In this document: positions 10,107 through 21,200 of the stretch, in pieces
Numbering within the stretch: position 1 is the stretch's first letter
Layout: each line of letters starts with the position of its first letter
Source of the DNA: Diphasiastrum complanatum
Taxonomy: Eukaryota; Streptophyta; Lycopodiopsida; Lycopodiales; Lycopodiaceae
Direction: 5' to 3'
Length of the DNA: 64,000 nt
NCBI GenBank assembly: GCA_029204225.1
Contig: CM055097.1
Location: forward strand, 66,592,941-66,656,940
Program-made: the position numbers and the translations under genes
The notes under the pieces: model-generated
The model's database searches: none
The model's input: only the letters and a program-made list of their open reading frames with translations
What the model was told of the DNA's origin: nothing

Positions 10107-10680
10107 ATGCACAGTTCTAGAGGCAAACAGGTCAAATTTCTTGGTCTGGAAAGTGATGCTTTTGTCATCTTGAGAGGAGAAGCGTTATGGCCCTGGGTGG
10201 ACGACACTAAGGAGATGCCTGCTAGCACAAGCAAAGAGCTTCATGAATGGAAAGAAAAGAATGACAAAGCTCTAGTTGTCATATCTTCTTCCATTGAAGA
10301 TAGCATGACCCTTGATCTTGCTATTGTCTTTAACACAAGAGAGATGTGGAATGCACTCATGGCAAGGTTTTAGACCAAGTCACGCAATTAGATCATGCAT
10401 CTAGAAGATCAACTTACCTATCTAAGATGGGATGGCAAAGATCTCACGAGCTTCATCAGAAAGATGAAGAACTTGTTCCTATCTTTACACAACTCCGGAA
10501 TAGAGAACACACAATCTCACAAGAGAAGCAACTCACGTACCTGCTACCCAAGATCATTCCAGACAACCTGAACTCTACTGGCGAAAGATCCTGAAATGAC
10601 TTTCAACAAAGTTGTCATTGACACCAAAGAAGAGATGGAGGCTCGAGAACACTATGATGACAAGAATGAGTTATAGCTCT
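10107..10680 (+). pseudogene. Copia C gag
   Basis: The frame starts MHSSRGKQVKFLGLESDAFV and contains GEALWPWVDDTKEMPAS, KELHEWKEKNDKAL and SSSIEDSMTLDL, a copia capsid-type gag. A TAG at about 10372 breaks it, and a shifted frame continues to 10594 (HELHQKDEELVPIFTQLRN, EKQLTYLLP). The same residues are found in E (34581-35024) and I (24670-25112), which lets the frames be aligned across copies. Confidence 0.82.
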
Positions 10681-10819
10681 CTACAACAACAGAGACTAGC
10701 CGAAGAAGAGGCCTCAGCCTAAGAGAGAGTCAACCCAAAGACAAGATCAAAACTAGCAGAAAGGAGATAAAAAAGGAAGATGGAAGGGCAGGTGCAAGAA
10801 GCAGTAGCAAGGCAGTGAG

Positions 10820-11511
10820 AACAAGACCTGCATTAGATGTGAAGGCCACATTGTGGATAAATGTTGGTTGAATCCAAAGATCGAGTGTGTATACTTTCAA
10901 AAGAAGTGTCATGTTGCCATGGATTGTTATCTGAATCCAAGGAACAGGAAAGAGCTCTAACAACTCATCATACGTGGAGGAGCCAGAGTTCTTGAAGATG
11001 GCTGAGGAGAGGGCACGCAACAACACCATCCGCTTATCTATGCACTGATGTATGTGCTACATCACATGCCGATGTGCAAGATGTTGTTTTTGACTCAGGT
11101 GCTATGTCACATTTTGTGACAACAAGACAAATGATAGCTAACTTTCGGCATATAGGTTCCTCCAGATACATCATTCTAGGAGATGGATCGAGACATGAAG
11201 TGAGCGGAACTAGAGTGCTATGGCTTAACACTAAAGACAGAGACAAGAGACTACATGATGTCATGTATGTACCTATGCTACAGAAGGATCTACTACTTGT
11301 TGCGAGGATAGTAGATGCAGGCATGCGTGTGACATTCACGAACGAGTCATGCAACGTAGTTGATGCCAGCACCAGTACCCTCATTATGCAAGGCAAATGC
11401 AAAGGTAACCTATATCATGTGAAGGTACGCCTTCCCACAAAACAAGCTCATCAGATCCATGAGCCCATGGGCATTCTATGGCATAGAAGACTATGTCATA
11501 TGAACACATAG
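10820..11511 (+). pseudogene. Copia C double zinc knuckle and protease
   Basis: Two nucleic-acid-binding knuckles lie in tandem: TCIRCEGHIVDKCW, then ECVYFQKKCHVAMDC. Both are degenerate here (a lost spacer residue and a lost Cys), while element E keeps a better second knuckle (CIHCHKKGHTAMDC). Most copia gags carry one knuckle, so the pair is a lineage trait. The protease follows with VVFDSGAMSHFVT at 11085-11125, a flap-like segment, and the GAG-pre-integrase motif LWHRRLCHMNT ending at a TAG at 11509-11511. Confidence 0.82.
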
Positions 11512-11560
11512 TTGTTGTACAAATCCATGTCAACATGGCATATTCATAGGTGTTCATAGT

Positions 11561-12521
11561 TTGACATCTTGTGATGCGTGGAAGATGTCACCACATATGC
11601 CCTTCACAAGAGATTCATTTAGAACAACAGAACTCTTAGAGCTGATACATTCTGACATTTGTGGACCTTTTGACATGGTTTTAGTGGGAGGTTCAAGATA
11701 CTACATCACCTTTATTGATGATTTTAGTAAATTTGTTGTTGTCTACTTCATCCACAACAAGTCAAAAGCACTTGATAAGTTTACAGAGTTTGTAAACTGG
11801 GCAGAGAAGTGGACCAAGAAGAAAGTCAAGCAGATACGAACTGACGTAGGTGGAGAATATATCTCCAATCGATTTGTTGATTTCTGTAGCAGTCGCGGAA
11901 TCCTTCACAGGAAGATTGCAGCATACACAGCACAATGGTGTTGCAAAGAGGAATAACAAGACTCTCATGGAAGAAGCAAGATGTATGATGGCCTACTCAA
12001 AGGTATCAAAATCATTATGGGCCACCTACAGATAGAATAGGATAGGCAAATCAGACGTTCCTCAAACTATCCCACATGAGGTGTGGTGGGAAAACAAGCC
12101 AAATATCGTATCTTCAGATGTGTAGCATATGCACACATTCCAGACAAGAAGAGAAAGAAACTGGATGAAAAGGTGGAGCAAGGTTTCTTGGTAGGCTACG
12201 ATGTAAATTTTTTATACTATAGAATGTACATGCCTCATACCCAAGAAGTAAATACTATGAGAGATGTCAAGTTTGACGAAGCTAGAAGGATGGCCAGTCG
12301 GCTACAAGATTCTCAACAAGCAGTATTACGACCTGCCCATACCGATAGAGGGAGTAGACCCTGATCATCTGGATCAAGATGTTCAAATTGTGAATGAACT
12401 GAGTGATAGTTCAGATGATGAGCAACAAGACATGCAGCCTGTACCTAGAAACACAGTGGTTCTGTTGTCATTAGGAGGGACAAAGGAAAAGCAATCACTG
12501 ATCTTACACCATCTCCAATGA
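11561..12521 (+). pseudogene. Copia C integrase and linker remnant
   Basis: The core has LIHSDICGPF (first Asp) and RTDVGGEY (second Asp). The Glu region, readable in another frame near 11935-11985, is NGVAKRNNKTLMEEA, with the catalytic Glu replaced by Lys. Further frames give FRCVAYAHIPDKKRKKLD and a hydrophilic linker (NELSDSSDDEQQDMQPVPRN) that normally joins integrase to RT. The reading stops being copia-like at about 12520. Confidence 0.82.
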
Positions 12522-12527
12522 GATCGG

Positions 12528-12826
12528 TGTCATGTGTCAAATCCCAAAATAATAGCAATAACAATGAAGTAAAGCTAAAGGCAAGAGGAGAACAAGACAA
12601 TCAAGATAGCATAGAAAGCTAGAAACATGGAGATCACCATAGAATTGCATTAGTCATGGAAAGAATAGTACAAGCTATGAACATGAGCATTGATTCATGT
12701 GGATAGGGCACATGAGATCTAGCAATGGAGATTCCTATGGCTCACATTCACAAGGAGGAAGCAAGAAGCTCTCACTTGCAAATGAACCAAAAGATTCACA
12801 AATTGATGTCTCTTGCCTAGTAGATG
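12528..12826 (-). repeat. LTR fragment of family B, inverted
   Basis: The stretch is the reverse complement of 42504-42795, the 3' part of a family-B LTR that precedes a primer-binding site at 42801. Similarity is high along about 295 bp. The outer end TGTCATGTGTC at 12528 corresponds to the LTR terminus CACATAACA there. It abuts copia C directly, as expected for the 3' terminus of a minus-strand insertion. Confidence 0.8.
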
Positions 12827-13254
12827 GGACAAACAATCAAAGATCCATTATATCACAGTTTCAGTTTGTGGTTCAAAATATTGGAGATATCAATATTTTC
12901 AAATATGATGATGTAATCTACGAAAGATTTTTCGTAGAGACTTGGAGTGAAAGACATATCATTACTCTTTGCCAACACCTCATTCACTCTATCTTGCTAG
13001 AAATGAATATTCACTTTGAATATCAATTGTTATCTTTCAAGATGATCAGTCCAATTTCCTTAGTTACTATATTGGGTTATGATCCTGATGATTTTCCTTC
13101 CATATGGGATCTCAACAACTCAGTTGCAAGGCTAATGGTTATTATCGAGGCATTTGGATTGAACAACAAAGTGACTATCAAACAACATGACAAAATCTTC
13201 AAGCTAGCACAGCCAGATGCAATGCTAAAATATGATCCTAAAGGAATTGGATAG
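12697..13254 (+). other. Open frame of 185 codons, mostly unrecognised (first ~43 codons are antisense LTR)
   Basis: The frame is open from 12697, but residues 1-43 are antisense family-B LTR and so not an authentic N-terminus. The remaining ~140 residues (QFQFVVQNIGDINIFKYDD, RHIITLCQHLIHSILLEM, ILGYDPDDFPSIWDLNNSVARLM, IKQHDKIFKLAQPDAMLKYD) read like a real protein with mixed helix and strand content. I cannot assign them. Similar quality continues in broken frames to about 13510, where a gypsy-like polyprotein end (FEDQTV, then a polypurine tract) appears. It may be part of a gypsy-lineage ORF. Confidence 0.35.
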
Positions 13255-13525
13255 ATCATCCAATTTGTTATGATGTCAAGAAAGTAGACAAAAGAGGATA
13301 TTGCGGTGATACACTCTATCCATTCCATACAGATTGGTTGCCAACAAGCAATATGGTGCTTCATCAATCTCTTCTTCGACTATCATTTTCCTTCATGGGA
13401 AGAATGATTACAGTCTAAAGCTAACAAAATGGATTCAATTCGACAGCTTTGGATATGTAATGAGGCAATAATTTTTTTGGACGATCATTTTTGAGGACCA
13501 AACAGTTTAAGTAGGAGGACTATCA

Positions 13526-13910
13526 TGTATTGTTGGTACATCCATGCCTATACATACAAGATAATATCCAATGTAAGGAGCTATTAGCCTTAATAACAAG
13601 GTGGTTCCCTCTTTAGGCCCTCCAAAGTAATTAATAAGGATAATAGGCCGACAAGGGCCCAATCTAGTTTGAATAATACTTAACAAGGGCTAACTATCCC
13701 TCAAGATAGTTAAGTTAAGTTAAGTACTAGGACAATTTCTAGCTTGTATAATACAAGTTTCATTACATTCCGTTGTGCACTCTATACTGAATGTGAAACA
13801 TTCATGTAGATCAGTTGTATTCTTGTCTATTAATTTCATTTCACAAAAAGTCTTAGACAAGTCTTATGGTTGAACGTGATGCAAAAATTCTTGTGATCTC
13901 AAGGAAGATG
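13526..13910 (+). repeat. Probable gypsy-type LTR
   Basis: AAGTAGGAGGAC (13509-13520) acts as a polypurine tract before TGTATTGTTGGTACATCC. The preceding peptide FEDQTV resembles the polyprotein ends at 4290 and at 20540 (minus). Positions 13659-13715 are almost identical to 42427-42485. The 3' edge is not defined. Confidence 0.4.
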
Positions 13911-14033
13911 AGGTCCTTGAGTGATTTGTCTCATTGACAACTTCATTGCCTGGCCTTTGTACTGCTCAATTAAAGATCAACTTTCAAAACAAAAATGTTG
14001 TTCTCATAATATTCAATATTTAACATTTTTGTG
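13911..14033. other. Unassigned spacer
   Basis: Nothing recognisable between the LTR-like stretch and the LINE 3' end. Confidence 0.3.
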
Positions 14034-14048
14034 GCATCACACCAATAA

Positions 14049-14071
14049 GGACACACACACACACACACACA
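14049..14071. repeat. (AC)n microsatellite at the LINE 3' tail
   Basis: Eleven or so AC units directly follow the LINE 3' UTR end (on the minus strand, AAG then (GT)n). It may be the expanded 3' tail on which the element primed, or later slippage. Confidence 0.85.
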
Positions 14072-14345
14072 CTTACCTAGCCCTACACTAGAACCTTTGG
14101 CCAAAACTTTCATTTGAGAGTCAAAAACCAATGACACTTGGTAATAAAAAAATAACGTTCTAGTGACACCTAGCAGTGAAACCTTGACTTGAGGTTGGGG
14201 CTTGCCAAATGGTTCATGCAAGCTGAGAGGAAGGCCCTCATCTCATTAATATTGTCCCTACACAGCCTAATTGATTTTTTTTTCTTGAAAAGCTAACTTT
14301 AGATTATTAACTTTTTACAAAGTACAAGAAAAGAAGACAAAAAAC

Positions 14346-14687
14346 TTACAAAAGCATTAATTTTTCAGCCTCCTTAAAAAGAAGCAGGGGGAAGAAGCAG
14401 GGGGGGGATATGACAAAGTCACCAATTCCAAATTCCTTGCTACTCCTATCTAACAATATGTTCAAAAGGGTAATTAATTCTAATAACTGCCAGAAAGAAT
14501 TTACATCTGCATCATCAAAAGTAATATCATTTAGCAGTAAATCCATATGGATGAACCTCCTGAATCTGACATGAAAGTGTGCAATGAAAAGGTTAGTCAC
14601 TGATTTCCATAATGGTGCATAACAATGAAAGTATAGATGAATAACATCCTCATCTGATGTTTTGCATTTAGAGCAGGCATGCGACAC
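14346..14687 (-). pseudogene. LINE zf-RVT domain fragment
   Basis: The 113-residue frame starts MSHACSKCKTSDEDVIHLYF. The spacing C-x2-C...H-x4-C with a Trp a few residues later is the zinc-binding reverse-transcriptase tail domain. In LINEs it sits after the RT and contributes to RNA or DNA binding. The frame is disconnected from the upstream pieces by stops and frame changes. Confidence 0.75.
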
Positions 14688-15381
14688 ATTACCCCTATAA
14701 CTGGCACGTACTGGAGAATCCTAAGAGAAAATAATCTATACTTGCTAGGTCTGATTTTGTGGGTACGACGAAATCTGAACTTCCAAAGATGAGAAAAAAG
14801 GTGAAATTGGGCTCTTTGGTAGTAGAGTGAACATAGAAATAGGAGATTTTACCTGTTTTTTCGAAAGCCTTGAAGAGCCAATTGTTAATGCAATCCACAA
14901 TCAAAGGGGTAGAAAGGGGACCAAGGTCTCCATGAGAAAAAACGAAGGAGAGGAAGTTAGTTTTGCGGGAGAAAAGGCCAAGTTCAGACCTAAGACGAGA
15001 TAGGTTGAGGGAGTAGATGGAGTTCATAATATGATCCCAAGTAATAAATCCTTTATGGGTAAGATTTTGATAGAGTCTCTTTTCGTTCAAAGTGAGAGTT
15101 TAAATGAGTTGATGGTGATAGCTTTAGAAAACCACAAGGACTCAAGGGGGGAGATAGAATTACCACTTGTCCAAAAAATAAGCTCTCTCATGGAGAGGAG
15201 AACTCTATAAATGGATTTGAACAAGGGGGGGAGGGAACTGGAGAAGAAAAAGGAAAAGCGGGTAAACTCCAGGAAATAGGATTGAGAATTGGAACCATTT
15301 GATGAGGGAAGAGGAGGGAGAGTAGCCTTCAATATTAGAGCCAAAAGTTGGGACAAGTAAAGTTAAAGCGGTTACGTCTAT

Positions 15382-16679
<1,298 letters not shown>

Positions 16680-16903
16680 TAAAAGAAGCCATAGAAATAT
16701 GTTGGTCGTCTCACTTCAGATTCAAAGCAGATTTATCAAAATCATTCTCAAGCCTATCTACGCTATTAAGAACATGGGCACTTTATGCAAAAACCTCAAA
16801 AAAGTCACAGAAATGCGTTGGCTGTCTTACTTCAGATTTAGAGCAAAACAATTCTCAAGCTATTGTCGCCTAAGTCTATCCAAGCTATTAATAACATGGG
16901 CAC
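16680..16903. repeat. Imperfect tandem duplication, unit about 118 bp
   Basis: Unit 1 (16680-16782) and unit 2 (16798-16903) share the order AGAAATRYGTTGG, ACTTCAGATT, TTCTCAAGC, CTATTAAKAACATGGGCAC. On the minus strand both read as similar peptides (AHVLNSVDRLEN against AHVINSLDRLRR), so this may be a duplicated, decayed exon. No gene could be built around it. Confidence 0.75.
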
Positions 16904-17167
16904 GTTAATTAATTGAGCTTGTGAAAACTAACTTTTGTCTATGAAGTCCAAGTACAGAAGAATAGACATTATCAAAATTGGTTAATCTAGCATACCTCTG
17001 TCAACCTCTTAACTACGTCACTTTAAGCTTTCTCTTCTCATCAAACGCCTCCATTGCACTCCTCAACTCCATTTCCTGAAAATTAATATTTACCATTATA
17101 TCTTTCAAACAATTGACTACAAATTTTGAATCACTAATTGTAGGCTTATGAATCTTTAAGAACATTC
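16904..17167. other. Unassigned; possible decayed exon on minus strand
   Basis: On the minus strand an acceptor-like AATTTTCAG near 17075 is followed by an open stretch (EMELRSAMEAFDEKRKLKV) ending in TAG at about 17020. It is too short and isolated to call. Confidence 0.25.
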
Positions 17168-17699
17168 TGTTGGAGAATGGTGAACTTATCACACCTTTCA
17201 ACATTTCGACCCAGACAGAATTGCGACATCTGATTCGGTCTGATTTGAGCCTGGATCGAAATAGCCTAAATCTTAAACCCGATCCGATCCGACCCATCAA
17301 TCCGTCCCATATCAGATTTCCATTCAACCCCAAGGTCGAGTTACGTTTTCGATCCAGATCAAAATTTGACCCAAGAAACTCCATTTGATTCAGCGGGGAT
17401 TAGGACAATTAATACTGAGTTTTAGACTAAACTTTCTTGTAATCCTTCTCTGATGTGAATACATATATGCATTAAAATTCAATATAGTGAGAAATAGAGA
17501 GAGAACACTGAGAGGATAGGAAGGAATTTGGAGACGCATGTGTCTACCATAAAATTCCGATACAGAGCTAATGCAAACGCGATCAGTACTATTCTCTAAG
17601 CATTGTTTGTTCATCGAATTATCTTGTGATTCTGATCTTGTGTGTGATTCGCATTCAGCTAATTTATAGCTTCTGCAATATTAACCTCATTTTCTTTCA
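17168..17699 (+). repeat. 5' LTR of copia J with PBS
   Basis: The LTR begins TGTTGGAGAATGGTGAACTT and ends TTTCTTTCA, immediately followed by TGGTATCAGAGT at 17700-17711. It is about 532 bp long. Its first 20 bases resemble the start of the element K LTR at 50437, which independently supports the boundary. Confidence 0.75.
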
Positions 17700-18880
17700 T
17701 GGTATCAGAGTGGGTTGAACATTAGACAAATTTCGAGTTAGGACAACAATTATGGCTAGCAACTTGCAGTAGAAAAAAACAATTTTTCTAGATGGCTCGA
17801 ACTATCGCATCTGGAAGCACAAAATGATGATGCTTCTCATAGGAGAAGGTCTCCGGAGCATCGTCAATGGCATATCAGAATTGATGAAGAAGCCAAAGAA
17901 TGGGATAGAAGGAATGATCGTGCTATGGCACTGATCGCACTATCCCTTGCAGAAGACATTATGATGACGACTAAGGACTGTGAGACAAGCCAAGCAATTT
18001 GGCAAAGATTGCAAGACATATTTTACCACAAATTTGAAACAGAGATCTTGCATCTAAACATTAACCAACTTCTAAATTTGAACTGGGATGGCGGCAACCT
18101 GAATCATCATGTCAACAAGATGAAAAAAATCTTCTCTCAGTTGGCAGTAGCAGATAGCGAGCATCAGATACCTCCAGCCCAACAGTAGCTCTTCTTATAT
18201 TTTCTCTTCCGCCCTCCTAGCACTCATTACGTACTATACTAATGAGGACACCATCTATGACAATTGAAGCTGCCGCTAACGCTGTGGCCGATGAGAAGCT
18301 GATGAAGGATGAAACTGATCAACCTGATCATTTGAAAAAGCCTTATTTATCAAGAACAAGAAGATAGCGAACTCGAGGCCAGAAAAATAAGCTTCAAGGA
18401 TCGCGAGCATCCTTGGACTGTTCACATTGCAAGAAGAAGAGACACAAAGAGAATGAATCCCAACGTACCTTGCATACATTGCACGAAGAAGGGTCACTTA
18501 GCCAATAAATGCTGGTTTAATCAGCCAGAAGGAATTGAAGATGTTGAAAATCCAAACTTTGTACGTAAGCTGTGAACAGATGTATTTATGGACTGAAACA
18601 AGCCTCTTGAGCTTGGCATCAAAAGATTAACAGCTTCTTGAAGTCAATCGGATTTTGACCCCTATAGGTTGATTGCAATGTATGTCTATGTGAAAATCAA
18701 GTCAAGAGATTCGGAATAATGACAATGCTCATTGATGACTCGCTCCATGTTTGGCAATTGTCCAAGATGGAGAGGAGGAGGATTCCTCTCAAGCTTCTAC
18801 CTCTAAGATGAAGCAGAAGAATGTCAAATACTGGTTTTGTGGCAATAAAGGCCGCTATGCCACTGAAGAAACCTCAAAGT
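17700..18880 (+). mobile_element. Copia J internal remnant (gag, then RT scrap, then a second gag scrap)
   Basis: Gag starts at about 17752 (MASNLQ, then a stop, then KTIFLDGSNYRIWKHKMMM). It continues in another frame (17925-18188: SQAIWQRLQDIFYHKFETEI, LNWDGGNLNHHVNKMKKIFSQLA) to a zinc knuckle, CTKKGHLANKCW, near 18480-18515. At about 18580 it jumps to an RT piece (YGLKQAS...AWHQKINSFLKSIGF). Protease, integrase and most of RT are deleted. Near 18815-18870 a second, damaged knuckle (KYWFCGNKGRYATE) from a different gag follows. Heavily eroded. Confidence 0.72.
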
Positions 18881-19199
18881 TTCTATGTTTCAAAGCCTCA
18901 ATATGTTTCCTTAGTTTTTCCTTGTATTTACAAACTGCTGCATTTTTTAACTTAGTTTTTGCACAGTCTGCATATTTCAACTATTTGTCGCACAGTTCGC
19001 ATTTTTCACACATTCTTGAAAAAGCCGACTCTCTTTGTGAAGACCTTCGCACTCTTTGCATTTTTTGCAACTCAATCGAAGTCCCCGACGACGACGAATC
19101 GCCAAGGCACTAATATATCCGAAGTCAGCGAAGTTTCCGACAAACATCGAACAAGTCAACTTCGAGATCAAGGCTTGACGAGCATGACAGTTTTGAATG
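18881..19199. other. Unassigned
   Basis: Open in two frames over about 300 bp (TTTGCA/TTTGCG-rich, with repeated GCACAGTY-type words), but with no domain. It may be part of an LTR upstream of the element I promoter. Confidence 0.3.
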
Positions 19200-19838
19200 T
19201 CACGACTCAATCGTTAAGCCACGTAGCTGAGCAAAGTAGCATCACAAGTAGTTAGCTAATGTTTAAGCTTAAACTATCTTGTAATGCTTAGCAAATCAGA
19301 TCTTGTAATCAGACCCAACAGTATATATACTGGAGATCAGATACAGACAATAGTGTGTGAAACATAGTGGACGAATGCTAGTCATGCAGTAGCAGACACA
19401 CATCATCAAACTTTTTCAGACATAGAATTAGTAGTATCTAGTTTCTATTTGTGAGAGAGAATACCTCTCTTGTGCCAATGCGCTCTTCTAGGAAACATAC
19501 AACGCCCAAAGGATTCTTGCTATATACTTGATTTGATAATATAGACAAGTACCAGTCTTCCTGCTCAAATGTATGCAAGAGTCTGTTGTGATGCTTGCTT
19601 GATTTATAAGTAGATATACTTCCTCTATCATTAGACATTATCTATTGTTCATAAAATTATTATTAGATTAGCAGTGGCTATCTGTTGTTCGGAGGATGTC
19701 TGATCACAGAATGAAGCAGTAGCTTCCCTGGACACATCGGCTCCATCTAAGCCGATATCAATGAATCACATTGTCCAACTTCGAAGTGTTTGAAGTCACC
19801 GATCCCACATGGTGGTTTCGGCAGCGCCTTCACAACAA
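19200..19838 (+). repeat. Probable 5' LTR of copia I (left edge uncertain)
   Basis: The right edge is fixed by the primer-binding site TGGTATTAGAGC at 19839-19850. A TATA box (GTATATATACTGG, about 19322-19334) and the stretch near 19605-19700 shared with copia C support an LTR. The left edge is a guess. Confidence 0.55.
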
Positions 19839-19989
19839 TGGTATTAGAGCCAGATTACTTAGACTATGGCTTCCATAAGTAGCATCCAATCGAAGATTTG
19901 CACAATACTTGAAGCAAACGGGTCAAATTCCTTGGCTTGAAAAGTAAAGACTTCACTCATACTCAGAGGAGTAGCACTATGTCCATGGG

Positions 19990-19994
19990 TTGAC
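19990..19994. repeat. Target-site duplication (left) of gypsy H
   Basis: TTGAC here and at 24707-24711 brackets gypsy H within the copia I gag reading frame. Removing one copy and the insertion restores the gag order. Confidence 0.85.
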
Positions 19995-20509
19995 TATAAA
20001 GTCCTCAATCCAAGGATCCTAATCTAAGCATACCAATCACAAGCAACACAAGGGAACCTGATGGTGGACAAACCAACCCAACCAAACCTAGATCGAACGG
20101 ATCTAGCCTCCAAGCTATGGATCTAGCCCCCAAGCTATGGATCAGTCACTCAAAGAGGAATGAGGCATCACACCAGCAGCATCCTGCCACCGGTCATGCT
20201 ATCAAGCATACACTAGTGAGAGCCCAATAGGTATACTTATACCCTCCAAGGCCCAAGCACCACTAGTAGTGCACTGTGACACCTCACTGGACACCTCTAC
20301 AACCTATCTGGGCCATGTCATCTAGTTCTTCAATGACTCACTGATAGACCCATACAAATCCACCATCAAGTGTTTAGGCCTACAACCATTAATTATGACC
20401 ATGTACACATAAGGGCCCCAAATCCCTTATAGTCACAATTAACTTACGAGTTGTCGGTCTACCGGTCCTAGCGTGGACATGTTGCCCAAGACCAGTCATG
20501 GGCATGACA
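19995..20509 (-). repeat. 3' LTR of gypsy H
   Basis: On the minus strand it starts TGTCATGCCCATGAC and ends GGACTTTATA; the expected terminal CA appears as TA, as a C-to-T change would give. Length 515 bp. Positions 20225-20509 match 24432-24706 base by base with scattered differences and a few small gaps. Confidence 0.82.
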
Positions 20510-20539
20510 TTGTTCCCCCCTTATTCAAGTTCTGTCCTC

Positions 20540-21200
20540 AAAAACCTAAACTGGGGAAGTTCCTCCTTAAGCTTCCTTCCTATTCCCATGAATCATCATC
20601 GTCTGTACATCCCTTCCATCGAACCAGATGCTCAATAACTATATGATTTCTCAATAGTTTAGTTCTTGTATCTAAGATCTTTCTGGGTTCAAGTGGAGAC
20701 ACACCAGATGATTCATCCAACAGTTCCAATCGATCTCCAGATCCAAGATGCTCTCCTTCACGTAGACTCTTTTAGAGACGACTTACGTGAAATACGGGAT
20801 GCACTTGACATCCATCCGGGAATTCCGATTGGTAAGCTAAGGATCTGATATTTTTCAAGATCTTAAACGGTCATCTATATCTAGAGGATGATTAGTAATG
20901 CTAGTCGGTATGATTACACTTGAATCCATCGAGATTCTCAAAAAATACCCAACCCTCCACTTGGAAGTCTCTCGGTGATCTTTTCAGGTTTGCATAATGT
21001 CGGTTCCCATCCTGGGTACACTACACATTCTCATGTGCAATCCGTAGCATTTCTTGCATATCATGTAGGAAATCCGCTACTTTCTGAAACTTGAACGCTC
21101 GAGTCTCTACCGCAATGGGTGATATAGGTTTAAAACTATACGTAAGCATGCACGGGCTATAATCGGTAGCCAAATGCTTATTATAATTCAATCTCCATCA
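20540..21200 (-). pseudogene. Gypsy H integrase C-terminal region
   Basis: From right to left the frames read NKHLATDYSPCMLTYSF...SPIAVETRA, then QEMLRIAHENV, then KNIRSLAYQSEF, PDGCQVHPVFHVSRL. The motif HPVFHVSxL is typical of the Ty3/gypsy integrase C-terminal domain, and HLATxxSPxMLTYGF of the segment upstream. Several stops interrupt it. A chromodomain-like Trp-rich tail may follow near 20640 but is not convincing. Confidence 0.75.

Larger units (their letters stand above)
10053..12527 (+). mobile_element. Copia element C (5' LTR end to integrase C-terminus), truncated
   Basis: After the PBS come gag (10107-10680), a pair of zinc knuckles (10825-10920), protease (11074-11300), GAG-pre-integrase, the integrase core (11561-12040) and the integrase C-terminal/linker region to about 12520. 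The sequence then switches abruptly to an inverted LTR fragment of another family at 12528. RT, RNase H and the 3' LTR are absent. Frame breaks occur about every 300-400 bp. Elements E (32.8-35.1 kb) and I (19.2-25.1 kb) belong to the same lineage. Confidence 0.88.
14034..15356 (-). mobile_element. LINE (non-LTR retrotransposon) 3' end, 5' truncated
   Basis: On the minus strand three consecutive frames (15356-15087, 15090-14695, 14687-14346) form the C-terminal region of a LINE ORF2. The last contains the zf-RVT zinc-binding pattern (HACSKCKTSDEDVIHLYFHC, then PLWKSV). A probable 3' UTR follows (14341-14034) and ends GGCTAGGTAAG next to a (GT)n tract. The RT catalytic domain is absent and the 5' end stops near the long (AG)n array. 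A second copy of the same 3' UTR lies on the plus strand at 36041-36225. Confidence 0.75.

Noticed and set aside
12697-12826. N-terminal 43 codons of the 185-codon frame
   Set aside because: Antisense to a family-B LTR that recurs at 42504-42795.
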